Positions 19,682 through 28,126 of a DNA stretch of 64,000 bases are shown in pieces. Source of the stretch: Rugamonas rivuli. Lineage in GTDB: Bacteria; Pseudomonadota; Gammaproteobacteria; Burkholderiales; Burkholderiaceae_D. The notes under the pieces are model-generated. The model was not told the origin of the DNA and searched no databases. It saw nothing but the letters and a program-made list of their open reading frames with translations. The translations under genes and the position numbers were made by a program. Position 1 is the stretch's first letter; the number at the start of each line of letters is the position of its first letter. The stretch is from positions 124,001-188,000 of the forward strand of contig NZ_WHUF01000008.1 of the NCBI RefSeq assembly GCF_009380165.1, given 5' to 3'.

Positions 19682-20287
19682 ATGCGTAAGTTATTTTCTG
19701 CCTTGTTGTGCGCCGTCGCGTTCGGCGCTTCGTCCGCCGAGGCGGCAATCAATCTGGTTGCCGATGGCGATTTCTCCGCCGCGACGCTGTCGCCTGCCTG
19801 GACGCAAAGCGGCGACACTTCGGCGCAGACGCTGGGCTATGATTATTCCGGCACGCCGTTGTCCAACCTGTTCAACATGGTGTTCAGCGATGGGGCCTAT
19901 GCGGGCTTCGGCATCCTGGGGCAGAAGGTGGACATGGACCGCCACTTCATCTACAAGCTGGACTTCGACCTGCAGCGCTATCATGCGAGCCAGACCGACC
20001 CGGTCGTCAACGACTCCAAGGTGCTGCTCGACGGCAAAGTCATCTGGCAGCAGACCAACACCGGCGGCGACTGGACCCATGTCACGGTGCCCAATCTGTG
20101 GAGCGACCAGGGGCAGGTCTGGCTGCAGTTTTTCAATAAAAACTTCTTCGACTACACGGCGCTCGACAATGTGATGCTGCGTCCGATGGGCCAGGTCGTG
20201 CCGGAACCTTCTTCCGTCATGATGCTGTCGCTGGGCCTGGGCATGCTGCTGCTGGCGGGCCGCGCCAAACGGCGCCGATCTTCCTGA
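19682..20287 (+). CDS. PEP-CTERM sorting domain protein with carbohydrate-binding-like domain
   Basis: A 201-residue secreted protein: signal peptide (residues 1-22, ending AEA), then a beta-sandwich type domain beginning NLVADGDFS and resembling CBM-like PEP-CTERM proteins. The C-terminal sorting signal is VPEPSSVMMLSLGLGMLLL followed by an Arg/Lys cluster. Such proteins are handled by exosortase in EPS-producing bacteria and end up at the surface or in the matrix. The 148 bases upstream (19534-19681) are AT-rich and probably hold its promoter. A strong terminator follows. Confidence 0.88.
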   Translation: MRKLFSALLCAVAFGASSAEAAINLVADGDFSAATLSPAWTQSGDTSAQTLGYDYSGTPLSNLFNMVFSDGAYAGFGILGQKVDMDRHFIYKLDFDLQRYHASQTDPVVNDSKVLLDGKVIWQQTNTGGDWTHVTVPNLWSDQGQVWLQFFNKNFFDYTALDNVMLRPMGQVVPEPSSVMMLSLGLGMLLLAGRAKRRRSS

Positions 20288-20308
20288 GCCGGCTGCCGTC
20301 AGCCTGAA

Positions 20309-20332
20309 CGCCGTCCGCCGACGGCGCTTTTT
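20309..20332 (+). terminator. Rho-independent terminator after the PEP-CTERM gene
   Basis: CGCCGTC and GACGGCG form a 7-bp stem with a 4-base loop, followed directly by CTTTTTC. Confidence 0.8.
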
Positions 20333-20384
20333 CTTACGCCGCCAGGCATCGCCGCCGCGGCCTCTTTCGCTACCAGGAGCCACC

Positions 20385-20897
20385 ATGTCCATACCCTTCT
20401 TAGGTGAAATCCGCATGTTCAGTTTCGGCTTTGTTCCCAAAGGCTGGGCGCGCTGCGACGGACAACTGCTGTCGATTAACCAGAACCAGGCGCTGTTCAG
20501 TATCCTGGGCACCAACTACGGCGGCAACGGCATCGCCAATTTCGCGCTGCCCGACCTGCGCGGCCGCATGCCGATGCACAACGTCCAGCCGGGGGCGACA
20601 GGCGGCGCGGCGCATATCACGCTGACGACGGCGCAGGTGCCGCAGCACGGCCACACCGTCTACGCCGCCAACCAGGTCAACCCCACCGACCTCCGCTCCA
20701 CCAGCCCCAGCGGCAATTACCTGGACTCCATCCCGGCGGGCGGCGCCAACATTTATCACGGCTTCGACGGCAGCGCGGCCCTGCATCCGGACACGGTCGG
20801 CAATGCCGGGAGTTCCGCGCCGCACGAGAACCGGCAGCCTTACGCGCCCAGCCTGTTCTGCATCGCCCTGTCGGGCATTTTCCCTTCGCGTAATTGA
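20385..20897 (+). CDS. Phage-tail-collar domain protein (MdpB-like), paralog 1
   Basis: A 170-residue protein of the microcystin-dependent-protein/tail-collar family. It begins with GEIRMFSFGFVPKGWARCDG, then SINQNQALFSILGTNYGGNG and LPDLRGRMPMH, and ends in FCIALSGIFPSRN. There is no signal peptide. In phages this domain sits in tail fibres; the free-standing bacterial copies have no agreed role. First of three tandem paralogs (gaps of 27 and 9 bases) followed by a Tat-signal protein. A good ribosome site (AGGAG) precedes the ATG. Confidence 0.88.
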   Translation: MSIPFLGEIRMFSFGFVPKGWARCDGQLLSINQNQALFSILGTNYGGNGIANFALPDLRGRMPMHNVQPGATGGAAHITLTTAQVPQHGHTVYAANQVNPTDLRSTSPSGNYLDSIPAGGANIYHGFDGSAALHPDTVGNAGSSAPHENRQPYAPSLFCIALSGIFPSRN

Positions 20898-20924
20898 GCT
20901 TGTCCTGCTTTCAGGAGACTAACC

Positions 20925-21464
20925 ATGTCCGTACCTTATGTTGGTGAAATTCGCATGTTTGCGGGGAACTTTGCTCCGGTGGGCTGGGCTTTTTGCGACG
21001 GCGCTCTGTGGCCGATATCGGAGAATGAAGTCTTGTTCGCCCTGATCGGCAACACCTATGGCGGCGACGGCGTCGAGACCTTTGCCACGCCCGACTTGCG
21101 CGGCCGCGTGCCGGTCCACGTCGGCACGCTGCAAGGCGACACCTACCAGCTCGGCAAGAACGGCGGCCTGGAGCGGGTTGCGCTGAGCACGGCGGAAATG
21201 CCGTCCCACAAGCACACGATCAACGCCAGCAGCGCCGCGCCGCCGCCCGCCGGCGGCGGGATCAACATCACCGACGGCAGCAGCTGGGTGCCGGCGGCGC
21301 CATCGCCCAAGCCCAAGGTGTACGCCGCCGTGGCGCCGAATCTGTTGATGGGCGCCAGCACCATCGGCACCCACAACGGCGGCCAGCCGCATGAAAATAT
21401 GGCGCCCTATCTCGCGGTGCAGTTCATCATTTCGCTGTTCGGCGTCTTCCCTTCCCAAAGTTAA
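20925..21464 (+). CDS. Phage-tail-collar domain protein (MdpB-like), paralog 2
   Basis: A 179-residue paralog of its neighbours with the same frame of motifs: GEIRMFAGNFAPVGWAFCDGA, LFALIGNTYGGDG, PDLRGRVPVH, and the C-terminal QFIISLFGVFPSQS. The middle segment (~95-135) differs most and contains a PPPAGGG loop, suggesting that the paralogs share a fold and a trimer base but expose different tips. An AGGAG site precedes the start. Confidence 0.88.
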   Translation: MSVPYVGEIRMFAGNFAPVGWAFCDGALWPISENEVLFALIGNTYGGDGVETFATPDLRGRVPVHVGTLQGDTYQLGKNGGLERVALSTAEMPSHKHTINASSAAPPPAGGGINITDGSSWVPAAPSPKPKVYAAVAPNLLMGASTIGTHNGGQPHENMAPYLAVQFIISLFGVFPSQS

Positions 21465-21473
21465 GGAGTAGTC

Positions 21474-21998
21474 ATGGCAGATCCATTCCTTGCGGAGATC
21501 CGTCTGTTTGCCGGAAACTTTGCACCCTCGGGCTGGGCCACTTGCGATGGCCAGATATTGCCGATTTCGCAGAATACGGCCTTGTTCTCCTTGCTGGGAA
21601 CCCAGTACGGCGGCGATGGAAAAAACACGTTTGCCTTGCCGAATTTGCGCCAGCGCGCACCGATAGGCGTCGGCCATGGGCCGGGGTTGAGCGAGCGCCT
21701 CCAGGGCGAATCGGGCGGCCAGGCCAGCGTGACTTTGGCGGCGGCCGAGCTGCCGTCGCACGCGCACGACATGCGGGCGACCAGTACGCTGGCCAGCACC
21801 TCCAGCCCGAACGGCAACACGCTGGCCGTTTCCGTATCGCCGACGCCGCCGTATATCGGACCGTCGCCCTTGCATCCCATGGGCGCGGCCGTGTTGAGCG
21901 GTGCCAACGGCGGCGGGCAGGCGCACGACAATGTGCAGCCCTATCTGGAGCTGAACTTTATTATTGCGTTGCAGGGCATCTTCCCACCGCGCGGCTAA
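21474..21998 (+). CDS. Phage-tail-collar domain protein (MdpB-like), paralog 3
   Basis: A 174-residue third paralog: AEIRLFAGNFAPSGWATCDGQ, LFSLLGTQYGGDGKNTFALP, and C-terminal NFIIALQGIFPPRG. The DLRGR motif reads NLRQRAPIG here, a visible divergence. It begins 9 bases after paralog 2 with an AAGGAG site, so the set is an operon. No capsid, baseplate, lysis or integrase gene is near, so this is not simply a prophage tail. Confidence 0.88.
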   Translation: MADPFLAEIRLFAGNFAPSGWATCDGQILPISQNTALFSLLGTQYGGDGKNTFALPNLRQRAPIGVGHGPGLSERLQGESGGQASVTLAAAELPSHAHDMRATSTLASTSSPNGNTLAVSVSPTPPYIGPSPLHPMGAAVLSGANGGGQAHDNVQPYLELNFIIALQGIFPPRG

Positions 21999-22017
21999 TC
22001 TTCGTCAAGGAGCGATC

Positions 22018-22434
22018 ATGGAACGTCGAACATTTGTGCTGGCTACCGGAGGCCTGCTGGGCAGCAGCGGCCTGTGCGGCGCGGCCGAGATGAGCAAAGC
22101 CAGGACCGCGCCGGCAGTCGGCATAGGCGCCGGCAACGTCGCGCCGCCGGCGGCCGGCAGCGCCGCGTATCTGGCGCTGGTGCAGGAGCGCTTCAATGTG
22201 TATCCGGGCAGCCGGGGGATGGCGATGACGCTGCTGAGCGTCAAGCGCAGCTTCGTGGACGCGCGCGGGGACCAGTTCTCGCTGACCTTCGCGGTGGCCG
22301 CCGGCCCGGCGCTGGCCAGCGGCATTTACGAAGTCGAGCACGCCAGCATCGGCAAGCAGGCCATCTATCTGCAACGCGCCGGCGATGGTCCGGAAGGCGT
22401 GTACTACCGGGCCGACTTCAATCTGCTGAACTGA
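22018..22434 (+). CDS. Tat-signal protein, DUF6916-like
   Basis: A 138-residue protein with a twin-arginine type leader (ERRTFVLATGGLLGSS, likely cut near CGAAE). A compact beta-rich domain follows (~residues 50-138; YLALVQERFNVYPG, ending YYRADFNLLN). It resembles the small DUF6916 proteins found beside tail-collar gene triplets, but the assignment is from memory of the pattern and moderate. It is the only member of the four-gene cluster with an export signal, which hints that it carries or anchors the cluster's product outside the cytoplasm. Confidence 0.65.
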   Translation: MERRTFVLATGGLLGSSGLCGAAEMSKARTAPAVGIGAGNVAPPAAGSAAYLALVQERFNVYPGSRGMAMTLLSVKRSFVDARGDQFSLTFAVAAGPALASGIYEVEHASIGKQAIYLQRAGDGPEGVYYRADFNLLN

Positions 22435-22477
22435 GACGGCAGCGGCGGGGCGGCGCCCGCCGCCGCTATCCTGCTGC

Positions 22478-23431
22478 CTAAATGCTGTTGCAACTATCGG
22501 GCTTGAAGCTGGAGCCGCTGGCTGGACCGTAAAGGCAGGCCGCGCCCAGTTTGTCTTTTTGCGTCAGTGTCAGAGACCAGTCGCCTAGCCCGTTGCATTG
22601 CGGGTAGTGCATCACGGAGAAGGCGTCGTAGCTGGTCAAAGGGACCCAGTTTTTGTCTTCAAAACACTTGCCGGCTTCAGGCCTGGTTTGTTCATGGCGA
22701 TAGCCCAGGGTATGGCCAAGCTCATGACGCAGTATCCCGGCCAATTCCAGTTTCCCCGGCTTCAGCGTGAACGACGAATCGTCGATCAGCACATTGCGTT
22801 GGGGGCGGGCATAGCGCGGGAAAAATGCGCGGGCAAGATACTCTCCACCGACGTTCACCGGACGTACATCGAACACCACGCCAGGCGTGGACGCATCACA
22901 TTGTCCATCCAGGCTGTCGACGTGCACGAAGCGCACGTCTGCCACCGCTTCCCAGGCTTGCGTTGCGCTTTGAATCGCCTGCAGGGTTTTCGTATAGTTG
23001 CTTCCAAATGTCTTGCTGATGCAGTAGGTCAGATTTCTCTTGCTTACGTTATCCCAGGCTGCGGGGTTGCCGTTGGGAGCGTCCAGGATGAGTTGCGTCG
23101 TGGCGCCCTGGCCAAGGGCGATGCCGAATTTCGTGCTCTTCCATTCCGCCACGATCTCCCTCTGGTAAAAGTCCATCAATTCCTTTTCATCGGCCACCGG
23201 CGTATCGCCGTTCACGATGTAGACGCCGCCCGGGAAGGATTCTTTGTAGACCTTCTTTTTAAATGCCTCGTACCCGAGGTCTATCGCTTTCTCGCGCGCG
23301 GCCAGGGACAGGAGTTTGCTTTCGCGTACGGCTGATTTAAAAGATGTCGCCTCATCCGCTCCAAGTGCAAATGCCAGCGAAAGTGACGCGATGGAAGATG
23401 TCACCAGTACTGCTGTGATTACTTTTTTCAT
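22478..23431 (-). CDS. Secreted metzincin zinc metalloprotease
   Basis: A 317-residue secreted protein with a signal peptide (residues 1-24). It carries the metzincin zinc motif HELGHTLGYRH (236-246, HExxHxxGxxH) and a Met-turn (SVMHYP, 272-277). This fits matrixin/astacin-like proteases acting outside the cell. The region between signal and catalytic domain (~25-110) may be a propeptide. GGGGAGC precedes the ATG. It converges with the collar/DUF6916 cluster across a 43-base gap. Confidence 0.87.
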   Translation of the reverse strand: MKKVITAVLVTSSIASLSLAFALGADEATSFKSAVRESKLLSLAAREKAIDLGYEAFKKKVYKESFPGGVYIVNGDTPVADEKELMDFYQREIVAEWKSTKFGIALGQGATTQLILDAPNGNPAAWDNVSKRNLTYCISKTFGSNYTKTLQAIQSATQAWEAVADVRFVHVDSLDGQCDASTPGVVFDVRPVNVGGEYLARAFFPRYARPQRNVLIDDSSFTLKPGKLELAGILRHELGHTLGYRHEQTRPEAGKCFEDKNWVPLTSYDAFSVMHYPQCNGLGDWSLTLTQKDKLGAACLYGPASGSSFKPDSCNSI

Positions 23432-23598
23432 GGAAGCTCCCCAGGGTGGAATTCATGTGTAGGCGCTCATGTGTTACATCGGCGCTTTCCTATCGTGCGC
23501 TTCGATTGTGTCTGCAATAAAATGCAAAAATGTACACAAATTGTCACTATAGTTAAATTCTGTCTCTGGGGAGTTTTGATAGCGGGATGGCTGACTAT
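23432..23598. other. AT-rich gap between the metalloprotease and serine hydrolase genes
   Basis: The 167 bases probably hold the promoter of the metalloprotease (reading leftward). AT-rich runs near 23515-23560 are the likely core. No RNA gene, repeat or conserved small gene was recognised. Confidence 0.4.
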
Positions 23599-24639
23599 TC
23601 AAGGACGCAGCAAGGTCGGCAAGATCAGGCTGGTCAACAGTTTTTCGCTCAGCGGATGGGCGCCGCGAATCTGGAAATTGGTGGTCGTGATGACGACCAC
23701 CGCATCCTGCTCCGGCAGCACGAACACCTTGTTGCCGCCCGATCCGGACATGCCGTAAGCGGGCACGGTGCGCTCATCAACCTTGAACTGCTGCAGCCAC
23801 CACAGATAGCCGTAGTCGTAGCCTTCGCGGGCATTCGCATGCGGGGCGATGGAGTTGCGCACCCACTCGGATGAAATGATTTGCTTACCTTCCCAGCGGC
23901 CGCCGTTGAGGTAAAGCTGGCCGAGCTTGGCCAGGTCGGCGCTGCGCAGCTGCAGGCCGCCGCCGGTCATCGCCGATCCCTTGGGCTGGAATTGCCATTT
24001 CACCTGCTCGATGCCAAGCGGCTTGAACAGATTGGCGGCGGCGAAGTCCGGCACGCTCTGCCCGCTGACGCGTTCCAGCAAGGGCCCCAGCAGCGTGACG
24101 CCCGCAGTGCAATAGCTCCAGGCGCGGCCGTAGGGCGATTTTTCAGGCCGCGGCTGCCAGTCGGGAAATCCCCGTATCGGCAGGTCGGCCGCAAAGCGGC
24201 TCCAGTCTTCGATCAGGTACATGCGTTCCTCGTTGCCCCGGGAAAGCTGGTTGTCGTCGTCGCATTCGAGCAGCGAGCTCATGGTCAAGAAGTCTTCGAC
24301 CGTGATGTTGTCCTTGCGCGGATCGGGGTTGGCCAGCGGCTGCAATTCCGGGAAGCGGGGCAGCACTTTGGTGTCCAGGCGCAGCTGCTTGCGGTCGGCC
24401 GCCACGCCCACCAGCATGCCGGTCACGGTCTTGGTCACCGACCGCGTGTTGCGCAAGCCCTCGGGGCCTTCCTTGTCGAAGTAGTGTTCGTAGATCAGCT
24501 TGCCATGCTGCGACACGACGACGCTGGTGATCTGTTTGTACTCTCCGGCATTGATGGCGCTCGTTACTGCATCCAATGGCTGTGCATGGACGCCACTCGT
24601 CATCAGCAGCAGTAGCGGTAGGGGCAGGTGTCGCAACAT
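23599..24639 (-). CDS. Secreted serine hydrolase of the beta-lactamase (class C / EstB) family
   Basis: A 346-residue protein with a signal peptide (~residues 1-19, GVHAQ). The nucleophile motif SxxK is S67-V-T-K70. The second catalytic element, usually YxN, reads Y176-C-T in AWSYCTAGVTLLG. It is more likely an esterase or peptidase than a resistance enzyme. The frame is open far upstream, but ATG 24639 begins the signal peptide and follows GGAGACC, so it is chosen. Confidence 0.85.
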   Translation of the reverse strand: MLRHLPLPLLLLMTSGVHAQPLDAVTSAINAGEYKQITSVVVSQHGKLIYEHYFDKEGPEGLRNTRSVTKTVTGMLVGVAADRKQLRLDTKVLPRFPELQPLANPDPRKDNITVEDFLTMSSLLECDDDNQLSRGNEERMYLIEDWSRFAADLPIRGFPDWQPRPEKSPYGRAWSYCTAGVTLLGPLLERVSGQSVPDFAAANLFKPLGIEQVKWQFQPKGSAMTGGGLQLRSADLAKLGQLYLNGGRWEGKQIISSEWVRNSIAPHANAREGYDYGYLWWLQQFKVDERTVPAYGMSGSGGNKVFVLPEQDAVVVITTTNFQIRGAHPLSEKLLTSLILPTLLRP

Positions 24640-24793
24640 GGTGGTCTCCGTTCGTTGAAAGTCCGGATATTCTAGGGACGGCGGACGCGCTTCGTGAGTC
24701 CCGGCCGACGAACGCGGCCTGCGGCGGGATGAATGGTAGTAACGGTATGACGAGTTGTTGGCGCGGCGGATGATGCATGCGCAGGAGCCGCCA

Positions 24794-26593
24794 TCATTGC
24801 GTGGTGAAAGGCTCTTCCATCGCCCGGCACACCGCGCGGTTGCGGCCTTGCTCCTTGGCCTGGTACAGGGCCTGGTCCGCCGCCTTGACCAGGCGCTCGG
24901 GCGCGTCGGCGGACCCGGGCAGCATGCTGGCCACGCCGATGCTGACCGTGACGCGGCCGAACTCGGACGCCTGGTGCGGCAGCACCAGCGTCTCGAAGGC
25001 CTTGTGGAGCTTGATGCCCAGCTTGTGCGCCTGCGCCGCATTGCAGTTGGGCGCGATAAAAACGAATTCCTCGCCGCCGTAGCGCGCCACCATGTCGCCG
25101 GCGCGGCACATGCTGGCGGCCAGGACCAGCGCCACCCGCCGCAGGCATTCGTCGCCCTCGTGATGGCCGTAGTGGTCGTTGAATTTCTTGAACCAGTCGA
25201 CATCGAGCATGGCCAGCGCCAGCGGCTGCTGGAGGCGCGCGGCCCGGCTCCATTCGCTGGCCAGCACCGCGTCGAAATGGCGCCGGTTGCCGATGCCGGT
25301 CAGGCCGTCGGTGGTGCTCAGGGTCTCCAGCTTGCGATTGAGCGATTCCAGTTCGTCGGCGTGCTGGTGCGCCTCCTGGTTGCGCCGGCACAGTTCCTCG
25401 CCCATGTGATTGAAACTGGTGGCCACGTGCTGCAACTCGTCGCGCGTGGCCAGCCGTATCGGCGTGACGAAGTCGCCGTTGGCCATGCGCTCGGCGCCAT
25501 CCCTGAGCGATTTGATGGAGGACATCACCGCGATGCAGGCGCCGGCCGCCAGATACATGAACAGCAGCAGGAAGGCCGGCCCGGCCAGCACGGCGCTGTG
25601 GAAGCGCTGCATCTGCATCCCGGCGATCCGCGCCGCCAGGATCTCGTCGAGCAAGGGCAGCAGCAGCGTGCGGGTCTGCTCGTAGCCGCGGTCGATGGCG
25701 GCCGTGGTTTTTTCCAGGTAGCGCGCCGCATCGGTGCTGAAGCGGGCGCCCACGATGTCGTGGTTGACGATGCTCTGCACTTCGCCGATCGCCTCTTCGA
25801 ACTGGCGCGCGAAGCCGGCGATGCGCGCGGCCACGCGGGGATTGGTGCGCTGCGCCATGCGCAGCACGGAATTGACTTCCTCCAGCCGCACGCGCAGCAC
25901 CGCCAGCTCGCCGACAAAGGCGGCGCGGCCCTCGGCGTCGATGCTGTGCGCCGCCAGCGCCAGGGCGCCGTGCGCGCGCAGGCGGCCGACGGTGTCCAGC
26001 GTGGCGGGCAGCTTGGTGGTGGCCGCGTCCATCAGGTAGTAGCTGCTGGCGACCGGGTCGAGCACCAGGAAGCTGCTGTCGCCGACCTGGGCCACCATGG
26101 CCAGCAAGGCCTTCAGCAAAGCTTCATGGGCATCGCGGCTTTGCTCCGGCCCCATCTGTTCGGCCCCGCGGCGCAGCGCGTCCAGCCGGGATTTGATGGG
26201 GGGCCAGCCGGCGGCCAGCTGGAGCTGTCCGCCATGCTCGCCGATGGCGCGCTCGACCAGGCCGACGGCCCGATTCAATGCGGCCATCCTGTCCGCCCGC
26301 TGCGCTTCGAGGCTGGGCACGCCGCTCTTGGCGGCCGCGGCCAGACCCTCATGCTGCTGCAGCACCTGGATCAATGACAGCAAGGGCTGGTCGACCGCCA
26401 GGCCGGCCTGCTCCTGGCGCGCGATGTCGATGGCGTGATGCAGATTGGCGGTCAGGACGATGAAGAGGTAGGCGATTGCGACCAGGCCCAGCAGGCCGAT
26501 GGCGGCGAACTTGTACGGATACCGCAGCCGGTGCATCAGCCCGACGGCGGGCTTCAGCATCAATTGAACAATGGAGATGATCTTGGCGGTCAT
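24794..26593 (-). CDS. Membrane diguanylate cyclase with HAMP domain
   Basis: A 599-residue protein: TM helix at ~residues 25-48, a large helical extracytoplasmic sensor (~50-330), a second TM helix, a HAMP linker (SLRDGAERMANGDF) and a C-terminal GGDEF domain. The active site reads GGEEF with an RAGD inhibitory I-site five residues before it, so an active, product-inhibited c-di-GMP synthase is predicted. ATG 26593 (MTAKIISIVQ) gives a normal cytoplasmic N-tail; longer starts add a non-conserved extension. Divergent from another diguanylate cyclase gene. Confidence 0.9.
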   Translation of the reverse strand: MTAKIISIVQLMLKPAVGLMHRLRYPYKFAAIGLLGLVAIAYLFIVLTANLHHAIDIARQEQAGLAVDQPLLSLIQVLQQHEGLAAAAKSGVPSLEAQRADRMAALNRAVGLVERAIGEHGGQLQLAAGWPPIKSRLDALRRGAEQMGPEQSRDAHEALLKALLAMVAQVGDSSFLVLDPVASSYYLMDAATTKLPATLDTVGRLRAHGALALAAHSIDAEGRAAFVGELAVLRVRLEEVNSVLRMAQRTNPRVAARIAGFARQFEEAIGEVQSIVNHDIVGARFSTDAARYLEKTTAAIDRGYEQTRTLLLPLLDEILAARIAGMQMQRFHSAVLAGPAFLLLFMYLAAGACIAVMSSIKSLRDGAERMANGDFVTPIRLATRDELQHVATSFNHMGEELCRRNQEAHQHADELESLNRKLETLSTTDGLTGIGNRRHFDAVLASEWSRAARLQQPLALAMLDVDWFKKFNDHYGHHEGDECLRRVALVLAASMCRAGDMVARYGGEEFVFIAPNCNAAQAHKLGIKLHKAFETLVLPHQASEFGRVTVSIGVASMLPGSADAPERLVKAADQALYQAKEQGRNRAVCRAMEEPFTTQ

Positions 26594-26816
26594 CGCAGCG
26601 TTTCCGTCACTGAAAAGTGTCGACCAATTTCGCCATTTTGCGCCTTTCAGAATGATTGTCAATGTCACATCAGCGTGCCCGGGGGGATGGATGGGAAATC
26701 GCGCATCGCCTGTCCGATCACCGCAACGCTGCTGCAAATCGGCAACAAGTCCATGCTACTCTACGATAAAGATATCTAACTGGCATCTTGCTATGTGGAA
26801 AACCAGGGGACTTGCG
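26594..26816. promoter_or_regulatory. Divergent intergenic region between two diguanylate cyclase genes
   Basis: The 223 bases separate two head-to-head starts and should hold both promoters. An AT-rich stretch with TCTACGATAAAGATATCT (about 26759-26776) is the best -10 type region for the rightward gene. No clear operator was found. Confidence 0.4.
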
Positions 26817-27995
26817 ATGTCGTATGAAGTTGTCCACACCTTCGGCAGCACGACTTACTTTTTGTTTGCAGTGTTTTTCCTATGGATCAAGGGCATTCCG
26901 AGGATCAATGCCGGGGCCGGATGGTGGGCGGCGTCCATCGCTTGCGCGCTTGCGGCGCGCATCATATTGTTTCTGTTTCTACCGTCGAAGAATGCGGCGC
27001 TGGTCATCGCGGTCTATGTCGCATTCAATGTGCTTGAGAAGCCATTGTTCCTGACGGGCCTGGTGCGGTTTCTGGAGCTCGATACCCGCCTGGCGTATTT
27101 CTGGCTGGCTGGGGTGATCGCGGAAGTATGGATAGTCGTTGGCCTTTTAGCCGATTGGCATCCTCTAATTCGCGCGTCGCTCTATTCCTTGATCAATTCA
27201 GGTTTGCTGGCCTGTGCCGGCTGGTTCGCCTTCTACCGGACCAGAGACTATCCCAGATTGCCCATGCGGTGTCTGGCGGTGTCCAGCATTCTCTTATCCG
27301 TTCACTGGCTCACCGGCCCGGTGCTCAGCCATTTCTCCGCGGCGTACTTCAGGAATGGATTTGTGATCGGCACGCTGCTGGTCAGCATCCAGTATTTTGC
27401 GCTGGTGGCGGCGATACTGACGCTATTCCAGCGCCGCGTGATCGCCTCGGAAGCCCAGGCCCTCGATCTGGCGTGCCACGATCCACTGACCGGACTCAAT
27501 AACAAGCGTTACATGGGCACCTTGTTCGAGCAGGCGCTGTTGCTGGCCACCAGGCCGCACCAGGTGGTCGCGGTCTTCTATATCGACCTGGATAACTTCA
27601 AGCCGATCAATGACACGGCGGGGCATGCGGTCGGCGACGAGGTATTGAAACGGGTGGCTTCAAGGCTCAAGGAAAATACGCGCAGTACGGATATTTGCGT
27701 GCGCATAGGCGGTGACGAATTTGTCGTCATCGGCACCCAGCTGGACAACGAAGAGCAAGCCCTCGAGATTGGAAACAAGCTGCTGAAAAAAATTATTGCC
27801 GAGATTGAGATAGACGGGCAAACCTACGGACTGGGAGCAAGCATAGGGATAGCACTCTATCCGCGGCACGGGCACAACCTGGACGATTTGATGAAGTGCG
27901 CCGACAGCGCCATGTACCTCGTCAAGCGCAACGGGAAGAACAGCTGCGCCATCTACCAGGCGCAAGAAGAGGGTGGCAAGGCACAGGTTTGCTAG
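26817..27995 (+). CDS. Membrane diguanylate cyclase
   Basis: A 392-residue protein with about six predicted TM helices in residues 1-215 and a C-terminal GGDEF domain. The motif is GGDEF with an RSTD inhibitory I-site five residues upstream, so it should make c-di-GMP and be feedback-controlled. The membrane part resembles integral 7TM-type sensor modules of unknown ligand. ATG 26817 is preferred to ATG 26793 because AGGGG lies at good spacing before it. Confidence 0.9.
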   Translation: MSYEVVHTFGSTTYFLFAVFFLWIKGIPRINAGAGWWAASIACALAARIILFLFLPSKNAALVIAVYVAFNVLEKPLFLTGLVRFLELDTRLAYFWLAGVIAEVWIVVGLLADWHPLIRASLYSLINSGLLACAGWFAFYRTRDYPRLPMRCLAVSSILLSVHWLTGPVLSHFSAAYFRNGFVIGTLLVSIQYFALVAAILTLFQRRVIASEAQALDLACHDPLTGLNNKRYMGTLFEQALLLATRPHQVVAVFYIDLDNFKPINDTAGHAVGDEVLKRVASRLKENTRSTDICVRIGGDEFVVIGTQLDNEEQALEIGNKLLKKIIAEIEIDGQTYGLGASIGIALYPRHGHNLDDLMKCADSAMYLVKRNGKNSCAIYQAQEEGGKAQVC

Positions 27996-28013
27996 GGAAG
28001 CGGCGCCGCGACG

Positions 28014-28043
28014 TTGTCAACCTTGTGCAATCCCGCGTAGAAT
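28014..28043 (+). promoter_or_regulatory. Promoter of tRNA-Gly
   Basis: TTGTCA (28014-28019), an 18-base spacer and TAGAAT (28038-28043), ending ten bases before the tRNA, match a sigma-70 promoter. Confidence 0.65.
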
Positions 28044-28052
28044 GCGTGCATC

Positions 28053-28126
28053 GCGGGTGTAGCTCAATGGTAGAGCAGAAGCTTCCCAAGCTTACGACGA
28101 GGGTTCGATTCCCTTCACCCGCTCCA
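28053..28126 (+). tRNA. tRNA-Gly (anticodon CCC)
   Basis: A 74-base cloverleaf with acceptor GCGGGTG/CACCCGC, D-arm GCTC/GAGC, T-arm GAGGG/CCCTT around TTCGATT, and an encoded CCA end. The anticodon loop TTCCCAA gives CCC (28085-28087), reading GGG. The outermost anticodon-stem pair is G-A. It closely resembles E. coli glyU. The kinase gene on the other strand ends inside it. Confidence 0.97.

Noticed and set aside
20385-21998. Prophage remnant because of tail-collar domains
   Set aside because: No capsid, portal, terminase, lysis or integrase gene, and the genes have normal host base composition and their own operon structure.
23599-25203. A long fused protein joining the serine hydrolase to an upstream segment
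   Set aside because: The upstream part is a shadow of the diguanylate cyclase gene. A signal peptide and ribosome site at 24639 mark the true start.
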